This document shows positions 23,051-33,500 of a DNA stretch of 51,197 bases, one piece after another (position 1 is the first letter of the stretch; every line of letters begins with the position of its first letter). Origin of the DNA: an uncultured Collinsella sp. (lineage in GTDB: Bacteria; Actinomycetota; Coriobacteriia; Coriobacteriales; Coriobacteriaceae); the NCBI GenBank assembly GCA_900541675.1, contig UQKU01000012.1, forward strand, positions 1 to 51,197. The letters are read 5' to 3'. Position numbers and translations under genes: made by a program. The notes beneath the pieces were generated by a model, which was not told where the DNA came from, did no database searches, and worked only from the letters and a program-made list of their open reading frames with translations.

Positions 23051-23294
23051 AGTTCTGACTGCTCTTGCTTTGGCTGCAACTGTAGCGGTTGGTGCGTTTG
23101 CGGGATTTAAGATCGCAACAGACGATGAATTGCGTGGTCGTCTGCTTCGCGGAGCGCAAGATATCGTCGATACGTCCAAAAAGAAAATGGATGTTATGAC
23201 TGAGGATGTCGCTATGCGTACAGCTCAGGTAACTAAGAATCCCAAGATTAATCAAGATTGGGTTAACCATCAATGGGAAAATGTAGGCTTTTAG
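23040..23294 (+). CDS. Small membrane-anchored protein (YtxH-like)
   Basis: The 84-residue protein has an N-terminal membrane segment (about 4-24, ending GAFAGFKIA) followed by a charged helical tail, the layout of the YtxH-type family. The ATG overlaps the parB end by 11 bases, with GGGAG upstream, so it belongs to the parAB operon. No function can be read from the sequence. Confidence 0.75.
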   Translation: MKNKVLTALALAATVAVGAFAGFKIATDDELRGRLLRGAQDIVDTSKKKMDVMTEDVAMRTAQVTKNPKINQDWVNHQWENVGF

Positions 23295-23302
23295 GTACCT
23301 AA
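23291..23302. repeat. Palindrome TTAGGTACCTAA, copy 2
   Basis: It is identical to the palindrome at 19790-19801. It overlaps the stop codon of the small gene after parB. Confidence 0.5.
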
Positions 23303-23320
23303 CAATTACTAGCCTTTTTT

Positions 23321-23366
23321 AAGGGGTCCTTGTCTGAACGCCAGAACAAGGACCCCTTATTTCTTT
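23321..23366 (+). terminator. Terminator of the parAB operon
   Basis: A 13-bp perfect stem (AAGGGGTCCTTGT with its complement, 23321-23333 and 23346-23358) is followed by a T-rich tail. Confidence 0.9.
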
Positions 23367-23416
23367 CGAAAAAGTTGTTGAACAATCGCTCGATGCGAAT
23401 TAGCGATAGATATGAA

Positions 23417-23452
23417 ACAGCCCCGGTTGCAATTAAGCAACCGGGGCTGTTC
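23417..23452 (-). terminator. rlmN terminator
   Basis: A 14-bp perfect stem (ACAGCCCCGGTTGC, 23417-23430 with 23437-23450) encloses the loop AATTAA. It lies after the convergent rlmN and can act on both strands. Confidence 0.85.
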
Positions 23453-23454
23453 GA

Positions 23455-23470
23455 TGTTTCACATGAAACG
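23455..23470. promoter_or_regulatory. Degenerate parS-like site downstream of parB
   Basis: TGTTTCACATGAAACG differs from parS at two positions. It lies between the rlmN terminator and the rlmN stop. Confidence 0.5.
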
Positions 23471-23486
23471 TTTAGGTTGGTCTCCC

Positions 23487-24539
23487 CTACGCGTTCTTCT
23501 GAACCTTGAAGCGCTGCTTGAGTTGGCCGCAAGCAGCGTCGATATCGTTGCCGCGAGAGTTACGGATCGTGGTCTCAATGCCACGGGACTCAAGACGACG
23601 CTGAAGGTCTTCAACCTTATGAATCGGTGACGGTTTGAGAGGACTGCCCTCGATATCGTTGAGCTGGATTAGGTTGACGTGGCACAGCGTGCCCTCGCAG
23701 AAGTCGCAGAGCGCCTGCATCTCGGGGTTGGTGTCATTGACGCCCTCGATCATGGCGTATTCGTATGTCGGACGGCGGCCGGTCTTTTCGGTGTAGAGCT
23801 GAAGGGCCTCGTGAAGGCGCAAAAGCGTGTACTTCTTAACGCCCGGCATGAGCTTATTGCGCGTGGACTGAATGGCAGAGTGCAGCGAGACGGCGAGCGT
23901 GAACTGCTCGGGAATGTCGGCAAACTTGCGAATACCAGGAATGACGCCGCTGGTGGAGACAGTGAGATGACGTGCTCCAATACCGATTCCATCGGGGTCA
24001 TTAAGAATACGCAGTGCCTTGAGGACCTCGTCGTAGTTGGCGAAAGGCTCACCCTGGCCCATGAACACGACGCTCGTCGCGCGCTCACCAAAGTCGTTGG
24101 AAACATGCAGTACCTGGTCAACGATCTCTTGAGCGGTCAGTGAGCGCTTGAGGCCGTTCAGACCGGTAGCGCAAAAAGCGCAGCCCATACCACAGCCGGC
24201 TTGGGTAGATACGCAGACAGACAGCTTGTTGCGACGAGGCATGCCGACGGTCTCGACGGAGATACCGTCGTGGTACTCGAGTAGGTATTTACGAGAGCCA
24301 TCCTTAGACACCTGCTTGGCGAGCTCGGTCGGCGTGTCGAAGGCAAATGCCTCCTTCAGCTGCTCGCGGAAGGCCTTGGGAAGGTTGGTCATGTCATCAA
24401 ACGAACAAACGTTCTTCTCAAAAACCCATTCGATGAGCTGCTTTGCGCGAAAAGCGGGTTGGCCGAGTTCGGCGACAAGTTCGCGAATATCGTTTTGGCT
24501 CAAGTCGCGAATGTCTTGAGATTTAGTCCTGGGATTCAT
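23487..24539 (-). CDS. rlmN: Dual-specificity RNA methyltransferase RlmN
   Basis: The protein has 350 residues. It is a radical SAM enzyme with the cluster motif CGMGCAFC (Cys116, 120, 123) and a C-terminal DIDAACGQL holding the methyl-carrying cysteine. It makes 2-methyladenosine at A2503 of 23S rRNA and at A37 of some tRNAs. It is a single gene, convergent with the parAB operon and divergent from ddl across 85 bases. Confidence 0.97.
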   Translation of the reverse strand: MNPRTKSQDIRDLSQNDIRELVAELGQPAFRAKQLIEWVFEKNVCSFDDMTNLPKAFREQLKEAFAFDTPTELAKQVSKDGSRKYLLEYHDGISVETVGMPRRNKLSVCVSTQAGCGMGCAFCATGLNGLKRSLTAQEIVDQVLHVSNDFGERATSVVFMGQGEPFANYDEVLKALRILNDPDGIGIGARHLTVSTSGVIPGIRKFADIPEQFTLAVSLHSAIQSTRNKLMPGVKKYTLLRLHEALQLYTEKTGRRPTYEYAMIEGVNDTNPEMQALCDFCEGTLCHVNLIQLNDIEGSPLKPSPIHKVEDLQRRLESRGIETTIRNSRGNDIDAACGQLKQRFKVQKNA

Positions 24540-24554
24540 GGAAGCCTTTCGATT

Positions 24555-24584
24555 TTGGGGAAACGTAGAGGGTATCGCTACAAT
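24555..24584 (+). promoter_or_regulatory. Putative ddl promoter
   Basis: TTGGGG (24555-24560) and TACAAT (24579-24584) are 18 bases apart and 41 bases before the ddl start. Confidence 0.5.
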
Positions 24585-24624
24585 ATGGTATCAGCTGCAG
24601 GAATTATAGAGGAGGAGTCTGCCC

Positions 24625-25590
24625 ATGCCGGGTAAAAGCCTAGAGAACATGCACGTAGCGGTCTTGGCGGGCGGCCATTCCGCCGAACGCGAGATTTCGC
24701 TCAATTCTGGAAAGAATGTCGTGGTGGCACTGAAGGAGGCCGGCTACACCTCGGTGGAGCTGCTCGACACCGCCGCCGATGACTTTATGGTGACTATGGC
24801 GACCGGTGGCTTCGACGTGGCGTTTATCGCCATGCACGGCGCCGGCGGCGAGGATGGCGCCATGCAGGGGGCCATGGAGACGCTGGGTATCCCCTACACG
24901 GCGTCAGGCGTGCTCGCCAGCGCATGTGGCGCCGATAAAGAGGTTTCAAAGCTTCTGTATGCCAAGGCGGGCATCCCCATTGCCCCCGGCCTGGCGCTTG
25001 AGGCGGGCGACGAGGTCGATATTGATCGTATCGTCGAGATTTGTGGCGAGCGTTGCTTTGTAAAGCCCGCCGTCAACGGCTCCAGCTACGGCATTTCGCT
25101 CGTCCACGAGCCCTCAGAGCTGCCGGCGGCAATCGCCAAGGCTTTTGAGTACGGCGATAAAGTGCTGGTCGAAAAGTGCATCGAGGGAACCGAGATCACT
25201 GTGGGCGTGTACGGCGAGGACGACGTGCGCGCGCTGCCGATTGTGGAGATTCGCAAGCCTGAGGACTGCGAGTTCTACGACCTGGATGTAAAGTACGTCG
25301 ACCCCACAGACATCCACCGCATTCCGGCGCAGATTTCGCCCGAAAACTATGCGCGTGCCCAGGAACTTGCCTGTGCGGCCCATAAGGCCCTCGGCTGTCT
25401 GGGCGTTTCGCGCAGCGATTTTATCGTGAGCGAGGACGGCCCTGTCATTCTCGAGACCAACACCATTCCCGGCATGACCGATACGTCGCTGTATCCCGAT
25501 GAGATTCGCCATACCGACGACATGACGTTCCCGCAGGTGTGCGACAGCCTGATCCGTATGGGTCTCCGCCGGGCGGGCGTTGCATGCTAA
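24625..25590 (+). CDS. ddl: D-alanine--D-alanine ligase
   Basis: The protein has 321 residues. It is an ATP-grasp enzyme with AVLAGGHSAEREISLNSG at the start, a central AVNGSSYGIS loop and the C-terminal LETNTIPGMTDTSLYP signature. It joins two D-Ala for peptidoglycan precursors. GAGGAGG precedes the ATG. Its stop lies within the first codons of the exonuclease-helicase gene, so the two are coupled. Confidence 0.97.
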   Translation: MPGKSLENMHVAVLAGGHSAEREISLNSGKNVVVALKEAGYTSVELLDTAADDFMVTMATGGFDVAFIAMHGAGGEDGAMQGAMETLGIPYTASGVLASACGADKEVSKLLYAKAGIPIAPGLALEAGDEVDIDRIVEICGERCFVKPAVNGSSYGISLVHEPSELPAAIAKAFEYGDKVLVEKCIEGTEITVGVYGEDDVRALPIVEIRKPEDCEFYDLDVKYVDPTDIHRIPAQISPENYARAQELACAAHKALGCLGVSRSDFIVSEDGPVILETNTIPGMTDTSLYPDEIRHTDDMTFPQVCDSLIRMGLRRAGVAC

Positions 25591-28478
25591 TCGAGGACGC
25601 CGTATCTCCTGGAACGCCGCAGTTCGTCATCGATTCTTACGCCACGCTCGCCGAGCGCGCTAAGACGCAATCGTTTGGCCTCATCGAGGAGGACGTAATC
25701 GTCCTCGATACCGAGACCACGGGTCTTTCGGTGCAGGACAATGAGTTAATTGAGATTTCCGCGGCCCGCCTTTCGGGCCGCGAGGTCATTGACCGCTTTG
25801 ATACGTTCGTGCATCCCAAGCAGCTGATTCCTGCAGAGATTACCGAGCTCACGAGCATTACGAACGCCGATGTGGCAGATGCTCCGTCGGCCGTCGAGGC
25901 CGTCGCGGCACTCGCCGACTTTGTGGGCGGCTGTCCTGTTATCGCGCATAACGCCACGTTTGACCGGTCGTTTATCGAGTCGGTCAAGGGCGGTGTCAAC
26001 GTCAGCGACATCTGGATCGATTCGCTGGCACTGTCGCGCATCGCACTTCCGCGCCTGGCCTCGCACAAGCTGTCTTTTATGGCCGACTTGTTTGGGTGCG
26101 ATTCAGTATCGCACCGTGCGAACGCCGACGTTGATGCCCTGTGCGGTGTGTGGCGCGTGCTGTTGGTCGCACTTACCGACCTGCCTTCGGGCCTTATGGC
26201 GCGCTTGGCGGACATGCACGCGGACGTGCCTTGGTCATATCGCCCCATTTTTTCTTTTTTGGCTGGACAGAACCCGGGTTCGATATTTTCGCTCAGCGCC
26301 GCTCGTGCCGATGTGCTCAAGGCCGATCGCGCAGACGATCGCGTTGATGCGGACGAGCTGCCGGTCCTTAAGATGCCGAGTCGTGAAGAGATCGAGGCAG
26401 ATTACGCCCCCGGCGGCCTGGTCAATCGCATGTACCCCACCTATGAGCCGCGCGACGAGCAGATCGCGATGGCGGTTGAGGTTCGCGATGCGCTGGTCAC
26501 GGGCACCCATCGCGTGATCGAGGCGGGCACGGGCGTCGGTAAGTCGATGGCCTATCTCGTGCCCTTCGCCGAGGCCGCCCGCCGAAACAACATTACCGTC
26601 GGCATTGCGACCAAATCGAATAATCTTGCCGACCAGCTTATGTACCATGAGCTACCAAAGCTCGCCGAGCAGCTGGACGGGGGCCTGTCGTTTTGTGCAC
26701 TCAAGGGCTATGACCACTATCCGTGTCTGCGCAAGCTCGAGCGCATGAGCCGTGGTCAGGTTGAGATCACCACCAAGCGCGATCCTGCTGACACGCTCAC
26801 GGCGGTTGCGGTGATCATGGCGTATGTGTGCCAATCTGCCGATGGCGACCTCGATTCACTCGGCATTCGCTGGCGCAGCGTCAACCGTCCCGACTTTACG
26901 ACGGCTTCGCGCGAGTGTGCTCGTCGTCTGTGTCCGTTCTTCCCTGACAAATGCCTGGTCCACGGGGCGCGCCGTCGTGCGGCACATGCCGACGTGGTGG
27001 TCACCAACCATTCTCTGTTGTTCCGCAACGTGGCCGCCGAGGGGAGGATTTTGCCCCCGATTCGTCACTGGGTGGTCGACGAGGCCCATTCCATCGAGCG
27101 CGAGGCCCGTCGCCAATGGGCGCGCGTGGTTTCGGCAGATGAGTCGCGCGTGCTGTTTGAGCGCTTGGGTGGGTCGAGTGCCGGCGCGCTGAGTCAGGTT
27201 TCCCGTGATTTGGCCACTTCCGAGGGCTCCACGCTCTACCTGGGACTCACCGCCAAAGCGACGTCGACGGTTGCCCGCGCGAGCATGGCGATTGCCGATG
27301 TGTTCGATGGTGTGCGCGAGCTCGGCCGTCGCGCCCGTGGGAGCTACGATAACGCGAATCTGTGGATTGGCCCCGAGCTGCGCGAGTCGGATGACTGGCA
27401 CGATTTTTTGCAGTCGGCCCATACCGCAATTGATGCGCTGGACCAGGCGGATAAAAGCGTAGACGCGCTGGTGCAGACCGTCGCCGCCGATAAGCCCGAG
27501 GTCGTTGTCGACCTAGGCGACATTTCGCGCCGTCTGCACGAGCTGGCCGAGAATCTCAAGCTCATCATTGAGGGTACGGACGAGCACTATGTGTACTCGC
27601 TGCAGGTTAACCGTCGGCTGCGTGCGGGCGGGGAGTCTATGACCGCCGAGCGCATCGATATCGGCGAGGCCTTGGCGAACGAGTGGCTGCCCGAAGTGCA
27701 CACGGCCATCTTCGCTTCGGCGACCATGACGGTGTCCAAGAGCTTTGAGCATTTCAACCATGCTGTCGGCCTCGATCGCATCGGTGCGTCGACATCCTCA
27801 TCGCTGCACCTGGATTCGAGCTATGACTTTGACTCGAATATGGCCGTGGTCGTGGCGGGGGACATTCCCGATCCGCGCGATCGCGAGCGCTATCTCTCGG
27901 CGCTCGAGTGCGTGCTGGTCGATGCCCATCTCGCCATGGGTGGATCGGTGCTCACGCTTTTCACCAACAGGCGCGATATGGAGGACCTGTATGCCCGTGT
28001 CGAGCCCAAATTGGCGCGAGCGGGCCTGGAGCTCAATTGCCAGCAACGCAACTCGTCCCCGCGTCGCCTGCGCGATCGGTTTATCAACGAGCCGACCTCA
28101 TCGCTCTTTGCGCTTAAGGCCTTTTGGGAGGGCTTTGACGCCAGCGGCGAGACGCTGCGTTGCGTCATTATCCCCAAGCTGCCGTTCTCGAGCCCCACGG
28201 ATCCCCTTTCGTGTGAGCGCAATCTGCGTGAGGACCGCGCCTGGGCGCGCTACTCGCTGCCCGAGGCGGTGCTCGAGGTCAAACAGGCCGCCGGCCGTCT
28301 TATCCGCTCATCGACCGATTGCGGCGTGCTCATCTTGGCAGATCCGCGCTTGGTGACAAAGGGCTACGGCAAGAAGTTCTTGACGTCGCTGCCCACGACT
28401 TCCTACCAGCGTATCGAGTCGGCGCAGATCGGTCATTATTTGCAGCTGTGGCGTGCGCGCCACGAGCGACGCCGTTAA
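25584..28478 (+). CDS. dinG: DnaQ-DinG fusion: 3'-5' exonuclease and DinG-type helicase
   Basis: The protein has 964 residues. Residues 36-195 are a DEDDh exonuclease (LDTETTGL with Asp42/Glu44, AHNATFD with Asp127, HRANADVDAL with His177/Asp182). From about 290 on is an XPD/DinG-type superfamily 2 helicase with Walker A EAGTGVGKS (about 312-320) and DEAH box VVDEAHSIE. Four cysteines (KGYDHYPCLRK region, then CARRLCPFF and DKC) lie where DinG holds its iron-sulphur cluster. It probably unwinds and trims DNA or DNA-RNA structures in repair. ATG 25584 overlaps the ddl stop (ATGCTAA). It faces two WYL regulators. Confidence 0.9.
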   Translation: MLIEDAVSPGTPQFVIDSYATLAERAKTQSFGLIEEDVIVLDTETTGLSVQDNELIEISAARLSGREVIDRFDTFVHPKQLIPAEITELTSITNADVADAPSAVEAVAALADFVGGCPVIAHNATFDRSFIESVKGGVNVSDIWIDSLALSRIALPRLASHKLSFMADLFGCDSVSHRANADVDALCGVWRVLLVALTDLPSGLMARLADMHADVPWSYRPIFSFLAGQNPGSIFSLSAARADVLKADRADDRVDADELPVLKMPSREEIEADYAPGGLVNRMYPTYEPRDEQIAMAVEVRDALVTGTHRVIEAGTGVGKSMAYLVPFAEAARRNNITVGIATKSNNLADQLMYHELPKLAEQLDGGLSFCALKGYDHYPCLRKLERMSRGQVEITTKRDPADTLTAVAVIMAYVCQSADGDLDSLGIRWRSVNRPDFTTASRECARRLCPFFPDKCLVHGARRRAAHADVVVTNHSLLFRNVAAEGRILPPIRHWVVDEAHSIEREARRQWARVVSADESRVLFERLGGSSAGALSQVSRDLATSEGSTLYLGLTAKATSTVARASMAIADVFDGVRELGRRARGSYDNANLWIGPELRESDDWHDFLQSAHTAIDALDQADKSVDALVQTVAADKPEVVVDLGDISRRLHELAENLKLIIEGTDEHYVYSLQVNRRLRAGGESMTAERIDIGEALANEWLPEVHTAIFASATMTVSKSFEHFNHAVGLDRIGASTSSSLHLDSSYDFDSNMAVVVAGDIPDPRDRERYLSALECVLVDAHLAMGGSVLTLFTNRRDMEDLYARVEPKLARAGLELNCQQRNSSPRRLRDRFINEPTSSLFALKAFWEGFDASGETLRCVIIPKLPFSSPTDPLSCERNLREDRAWARYSLPEAVLEVKQAAGRLIRSSTDCGVLILADPRLVTKGYGKKFLTSLPTTSYQRIESAQIGHYLQLWRARHERRR

Positions 28479-29392
28479 AGCGGGCAGGTCAGGCTCTTCG
28501 CCATATCGCATAGACGCAATGCCTGGGCGGGGTCATCCAGTATGCGGATGGCTCCGCCCGCTGCGATTACCTGGCAGAACAGCCAGTGCTCTGACCCATA
28601 ACGCACGGTCACCGTTGCCATGTCTGCCCCGTTTGGCTCAATCGACATGATGCCGGCCCAGTCTAGGCGCTCTGCCATGTCGAGCGGCATGAGGAGTTTT
28701 GCGCTCTGCTCCGCTTTGGAAAGGGATTCGTGGAGGGATGCGGACGCGGGCGCGTGGCGCTCCACGGAATCGTCGGTAAGGGCAAGGCCTTCGATTTTGT
28801 CCATGCGGTAGGAGCGCTGCGCATCAACTTCGACATCCCAGGCAATCAGATATGTTTGGTCGCCATGCGTCGCGATGCGCAGGGGGTCGATGAGACGCTC
28901 ACGCGGCCGTGTGTCGTCCATCGAACGGTAGATGATGCGGCATCGAACGCCGTCTTGAATCGCGCAGTTCAGCTGTTGCCAGTGCGATCCTCGGGCAACG
29001 GTATCGACGACGCGCTGGTTGTAGCCGAGTTTCTCGGGTAGGAGGGCGTGTCGGATACGCTCTGCTGCCCGAGAGTCGATTCCCATCGATTCGAGTTCGT
29101 GGTTGAGCACGGCACCTTCGGCGGCACTTAGGCGCAAGGGCAGCACACGCCCCGCATCGCCTGTCAGGATGATGCACTCGCCGTGGCGTTCGCAGATGAT
29201 GCGTGCGCCCGACTCACGGTCAGCGAGGGTCGAGACGATATCGATAATTTCGTCGAGCGCCGCACCCGTGATATCAAAACGGCTGCAGATATCCCCTCGT
29301 GTCACACCGGTCCCACCGGCAGCGTAGAGGGCCTCCATGATGTCAATCGCACGCGAGAGCCTTTGCTCGCTGGTGAGTTTACGCGCGGGCAT
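28475..29392 (-). CDS. WYL-domain transcriptional regulator, PafC-like
   Basis: The protein has 305 residues. The N-terminal helix-turn-helix (LSRAIDIMEALYAAGGTGVT) is followed by a central WYL domain (CRIIYRSMDDTRPRERLIDPLRI, then YLIAWD) and a WCX C-terminal part. WYL proteins sense single-stranded DNA or nucleotides in several DNA-damage and phage-defence systems. ATG 29392 overlaps the preceding WYL gene by 14 bases. The stop overlaps the end of the convergent exonuclease-helicase gene by four bases. Confidence 0.85.
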   Translation of the reverse strand: MPARKLTSEQRLSRAIDIMEALYAAGGTGVTRGDICSRFDITGAALDEIIDIVSTLADRESGARIICERHGECIILTGDAGRVLPLRLSAAEGAVLNHELESMGIDSRAAERIRHALLPEKLGYNQRVVDTVARGSHWQQLNCAIQDGVRCRIIYRSMDDTRPRERLIDPLRIATHGDQTYLIAWDVEVDAQRSYRMDKIEGLALTDDSVERHAPASASLHESLSKAEQSAKLLMPLDMAERLDWAGIMSIEPNGADMATVTVRYGSEHWLFCQVIAAGGAIRILDDPAQALRLCDMAKSLTCPL

Positions 29393-30401
29393 GCTCGTGC
29401 ACCGTCCTTTCGATGAGGTGGTTCCACGCCAGTTTAAGTGCATCGGGGGCAACGGGTCTCATGCCGTCCATGGCGTGCTCCATACAAAACGAGGCAGCGG
29501 CATTAAGGTCGCGCACGCCGACGGTCCAGGTCCAACCCTCTTCGGTGTGCGTGAGCTCCCCGCGACCGCGCGTTAGGCCGCTGACCATGTCGGCCTGGGC
29601 TTGCGGGGCAAACGAAAAGGTCGCCATAACGGGCTTGCAATCGGCAAAATCAAACTCAAAGAACAGGCGATCGTTCAGGTTAAAGTCGGCGGGGATGGAG
29701 TAGGCCTTCGAGGGGCGCCATGCGCGAACGATACGGTCGCAGCGAAACGTCCTGATTTCATCGGTGGCGTTGTCGAGTCCGCAAAAATACGCCACACCCT
29801 CGTGCTCAAACATGCCGTATACGCAGACGGTGCGCTCTTTTTGCTCCCCGTGCCCGTTTTGATACAAAAAGCGCAGTGCGCAGCGTTCGGCGAAAGCGCT
29901 CCACACCGCATCGACGGCGGGTAAGCGACGGGCGGGAGGCTCTTCTGCGGTCGATGCGCCGGTGAGGTAGGCGATCTTGGAGCGTATGTCTGCAAGCGGC
30001 GTGGCAAACGCGGCCGAACCGGTCGCAAGGGTCTGGTCGATAGCGTCGAGCAAGATGTCCGCGTCGTCTGCGGTGATGAGGCCACCGGCCGCAAACGTGT
30101 GCTCGCGATCGATGGTCCACGCGCTTTCTTCGGTTTCTTGGGCGCCTGCTGCGCGAACTTCCTTGATCGTGATTCCGCGTTCGAGGAGTTTTTCGCGATC
30201 GCGGCGAAACTTGCGCTTGTCCGAGTCGATATTGCCCGACCCATAGCCAAGATCGGAATCCAGGACAATTTGCTCTGTGGTCAATGGCTCGGGAGAGCTG
30301 TTGAGGACAAAGAACAGATTGAGGATGCGCTGGGCGGTCTTGTCGAAACCGGGTTCCGGCACCCCATTTTTATTCGTTACGGTTGTATCGCTTGCCGTCA
30401 T
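29379..30401 (-). CDS. WYL-domain transcriptional regulator, PafB-like
   Basis: The protein has 340 residues. An N-terminal winged helix (TAQRILNLFFVLNSSPEPLT) is followed by a WYL domain (LRFLYQNGH, then YFCGLD) and WCX region. It is the first of a pair; in actinobacteria PafB and PafC act together to switch on LexA-independent damage genes. ATG 30401 is chosen for GAGGA four bases upstream; ATG 30434 has no site. No proteasome-ligase gene is nearby, unlike in mycobacteria. Confidence 0.85.
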   Translation of the reverse strand: MTASDTTVTNKNGVPEPGFDKTAQRILNLFFVLNSSPEPLTTEQIVLDSDLGYGSGNIDSDKRKFRRDREKLLERGITIKEVRAAGAQETEESAWTIDREHTFAAGGLITADDADILLDAIDQTLATGSAAFATPLADIRSKIAYLTGASTAEEPPARRLPAVDAVWSAFAERCALRFLYQNGHGEQKERTVCVYGMFEHEGVAYFCGLDNATDEIRTFRCDRIVRAWRPSKAYSIPADFNLNDRLFFEFDFADCKPVMATFSFAPQAQADMVSGLTRGRGELTHTEEGWTWTVGVRDLNAAASFCMEHAMDGMRPVAPDALKLAWNHLIERTVHEHARA

Positions 30402-30598
30402 AGAATCCTCGCATGGGAAGGTGTTTGATGCCATGATTTTAGTCCGATATGGAGATTAGGCTATATCCTTGTCCGCTTGGGGCGTTAAGATGCCCAGAAT
30501 TCGGCCGTTTGCGCCCGCTCGGGGTATACTTTCGACTATATACGGTTCTAATGTGCATACATTGGGCCTATTTGTCGGATTATGGATGTGGAGCGCAT

Positions 30599-33500
30599 AT
30601 GGCGAACACCCAGAACTATATTAACCACCTGTTGCAGAACACTGGCATCACGCCGGCGTGCAGCGAAGAAGAGCGCTTGGCTGCCGAAGATATCGCTCAA
30701 ATTTTCCGCAACCACGGCTTTGATCCCGAGGTGCAGGAGTTTAATGCTCCCGCGCCGAGCAGGATGGCGTTTGCCGTTACGGGCATTCTGGCATTTGCCG
30801 GTGCCCTGCTTATGGGCATCGGTGGCGGTATCGGCTTAGTCGGCACCCTGTTGGCCATTGTCGGAGCCGTGCTCTATGTGCTCGAGCGAACCGGGCGCCC
30901 CGTGATCTCGCGCCTGGGCAAGACGGGCGTGAGCCAAAATGTCATCGCCTATCACAAGGCCTCTGGTCCGCTTGCCTCTCCGCGCAATCGCCCGGTTGTC
31001 GTCGTCGCGCACTATGACTCCCCGCGCGCCGAACTGCTCGCTCGCGAGCCCTATGCGCCGTACCGAGCGCTGATCGCCAAATTGCTCCCGATTGCCACGA
31101 TTGCTCCCGCGGCTATTGCCATCCTGCGCATCTTGCCGCTTCCCGGCGCGTTGAAGGTCCTGCTGTGGATTGTCGCGATCCTTGCCTCCCTCGTGGCGCT
31201 CGCCAATGCCGCCAATATCATTTCCAATCGTTTTGTCCTTCCCTACACGTCCGGCTCGGTTTGCAACAAGTCCTCTGTTGCCGCCATGCTGGGTGTCATG
31301 GATAACGTCGCCCCCTATCAGGGCGAGAACGAGTTCCCTGACGATATTCCGTTTGACACGTATTTTGGCGAGCAGAAGCGTCGCGCCGAGGAGATGGCGC
31401 GCGCGGCAGCCGAGTACGCCGCAGCCCAGCAGCAAAATGATTACGGCAATACCATCGAGTACGAAGAGCCTGCCTATACCGAGGATGAGTATGGCCAGCC
31501 GGTCGCTCCCGAGGGTGAGCAGGGCGAGGCTTTTGATGAGCAAATCGATGGATTCGAAGGTGCTTCTGCCGACGAGACCCTGATTGGCGTCATTGCACCC
31601 GAGTCCCAGGTCCAAGATATTCCGGCCGAGGAGCCCGTTGCAGACGAGTCCGCTGCCGAGTCGGCAGAGGAGCCTGCCGCGGCCGAGCAGGCCGAGCCCG
31701 AGCCCAAGCTTTATCGCAATGCCGCCGGCAACATCCGGTTTGGCTCGGATGCCATCCGTGCCCTGGGAATGCTTCCCGAGTCCTGTACGCTCGATTACGA
31801 AGAGGGCGAGGAGCCGACGTTCGAGCCCGCGCCCCAGCCCGATCCGGTCGTGGCTGCGCAGCCCGATGAGGCCAATGCCGTCGAGACGGAAGCCGATGCG
31901 GAGACTGCTATCGATCCCGCAGCCGGTCTGGACGTCATGGCGCCTGCCCCGGCGCCCGAGGAGCTCGATAATACCGAGGACGACTACGATGCGTATCCGC
32001 AGCGTGTGTCCTACGAGAGCGACACCGATTTTTCTGCCGAGCTTCCGGTGACGACGCCCCATGCCGATATCGCTTCCGCGTTTTCTTCGATCGGTGCCAG
32101 CGCCTCCCATTTCTTTAAGGGGGCATTCGAAAAGGGCAAGAAACTCGTTGACGACTTTGAGGAAAAGCGCGCCGCTGCCCGCGAGGCAGCCGAGCGCGAG
32201 GCTGCAGCCCAGCAACAGGCGGCCGAGGCCGAGCGCGAGCGCGCGGCACAGGAATTTGAGCAAAACGACGCCGAGCAGCCGGTATCTGTTGATGTTGCCG
32301 ACGCCACGACGTCTTTCGAGGCGCCGCAGCCTTCGCCTGCGGATGTTGCCGGGGAGACGGCGACTTTCGAAACCCAACAGCCGGTCGACAGCACTGTGTC
32401 GTTTGATGCCACGATGACGTTTGAGAAGCAGGGCACCGCTATCGCCGAGCCCCTTTCCGCTCCTGTCGAGGACGAGCCCGCTGCGCCCGATACGGTCGAG
32501 GATCAATCTGTGGCGGAACAGGTCGCTGCGGACAGCTCCGAGCAAGAGCCTGAGCCCGTGGCCCCCGAAGCTCCGCAGGCGGATGAGTCGAGGCCCTACT
32601 CTACGCAGATCTTCACCATGCCCGCGCCGAGTGATCCCGGCGCCACGGTTGCCAATGCTGCTCCGTCGCAGGCCGAGACGGTCGATGCTCTGATGGCTCA
32701 AATCTCGTCTCAGGCGTCGCCGCGCCCGAACATGAACGTTCCCGACCCGGCATCCGCGCCGGCTCCCATGCCCTCTGCGTCTCCGCTGGCCTCGGTCCCC
32801 GATCCCTCGATGCCTTCGATGCAGCAGGCCAATGTCGCCTCGCGCACCTCGCTGTTCGACCTTCCCGACCCTTCGGCTCAGGTTAACGATCCCTTCGCGA
32901 CGGCACAGGGGCCCGAGCCCACATCGGCTCCGGTTGTTCCCCCCATGCCGGTCAGCTCGGATGTTCAGCCGCTTGAGACTATCTCGGCTCCTGCCGCTCC
33001 GGCCGCCAAGCCGCAAAAGCGCGGCTTGGGCGGTCTGTTCGGTCGCAAAAAGAAAAACGAGCAGGACAGCATGAGCGATTGGCTTGGTGTCGAGGATGAT
33101 TACGACGCCAAGAAGTCTGGTCGCGGTATCGGCTCGTGGGATAACTTCGAGGATGACGACGACGGCTGGAAGGGCGGTGCCACGTCTTCCGATGGAGCTT
33201 CCGCCGAGGATATGCTCGCTGCCGTTGCCTCCATGGGCGATGACGAGCTGCTTGGCCACGACATCTGGTTTGTGGCTACAGGCGCTTCCGATTGCGACGG
33301 CGCCGGCATGAAGGCGTTCCTGGCCGCGCATCGCGACAAGCTCCGTGGCGTGTTCTTTATCAACCTTGAGTCCATTGGTGCCGGTAGGCTTTCGGTCGTG
33401 ACGGTCGAGGGCGAGCAGCAGCTGCTCAAGGGTGACCGACGCATCATGAACTTGGTCAACAAGGTGTGCAAGTCGTTCCATGTCGATTGCGGTGCATTTG

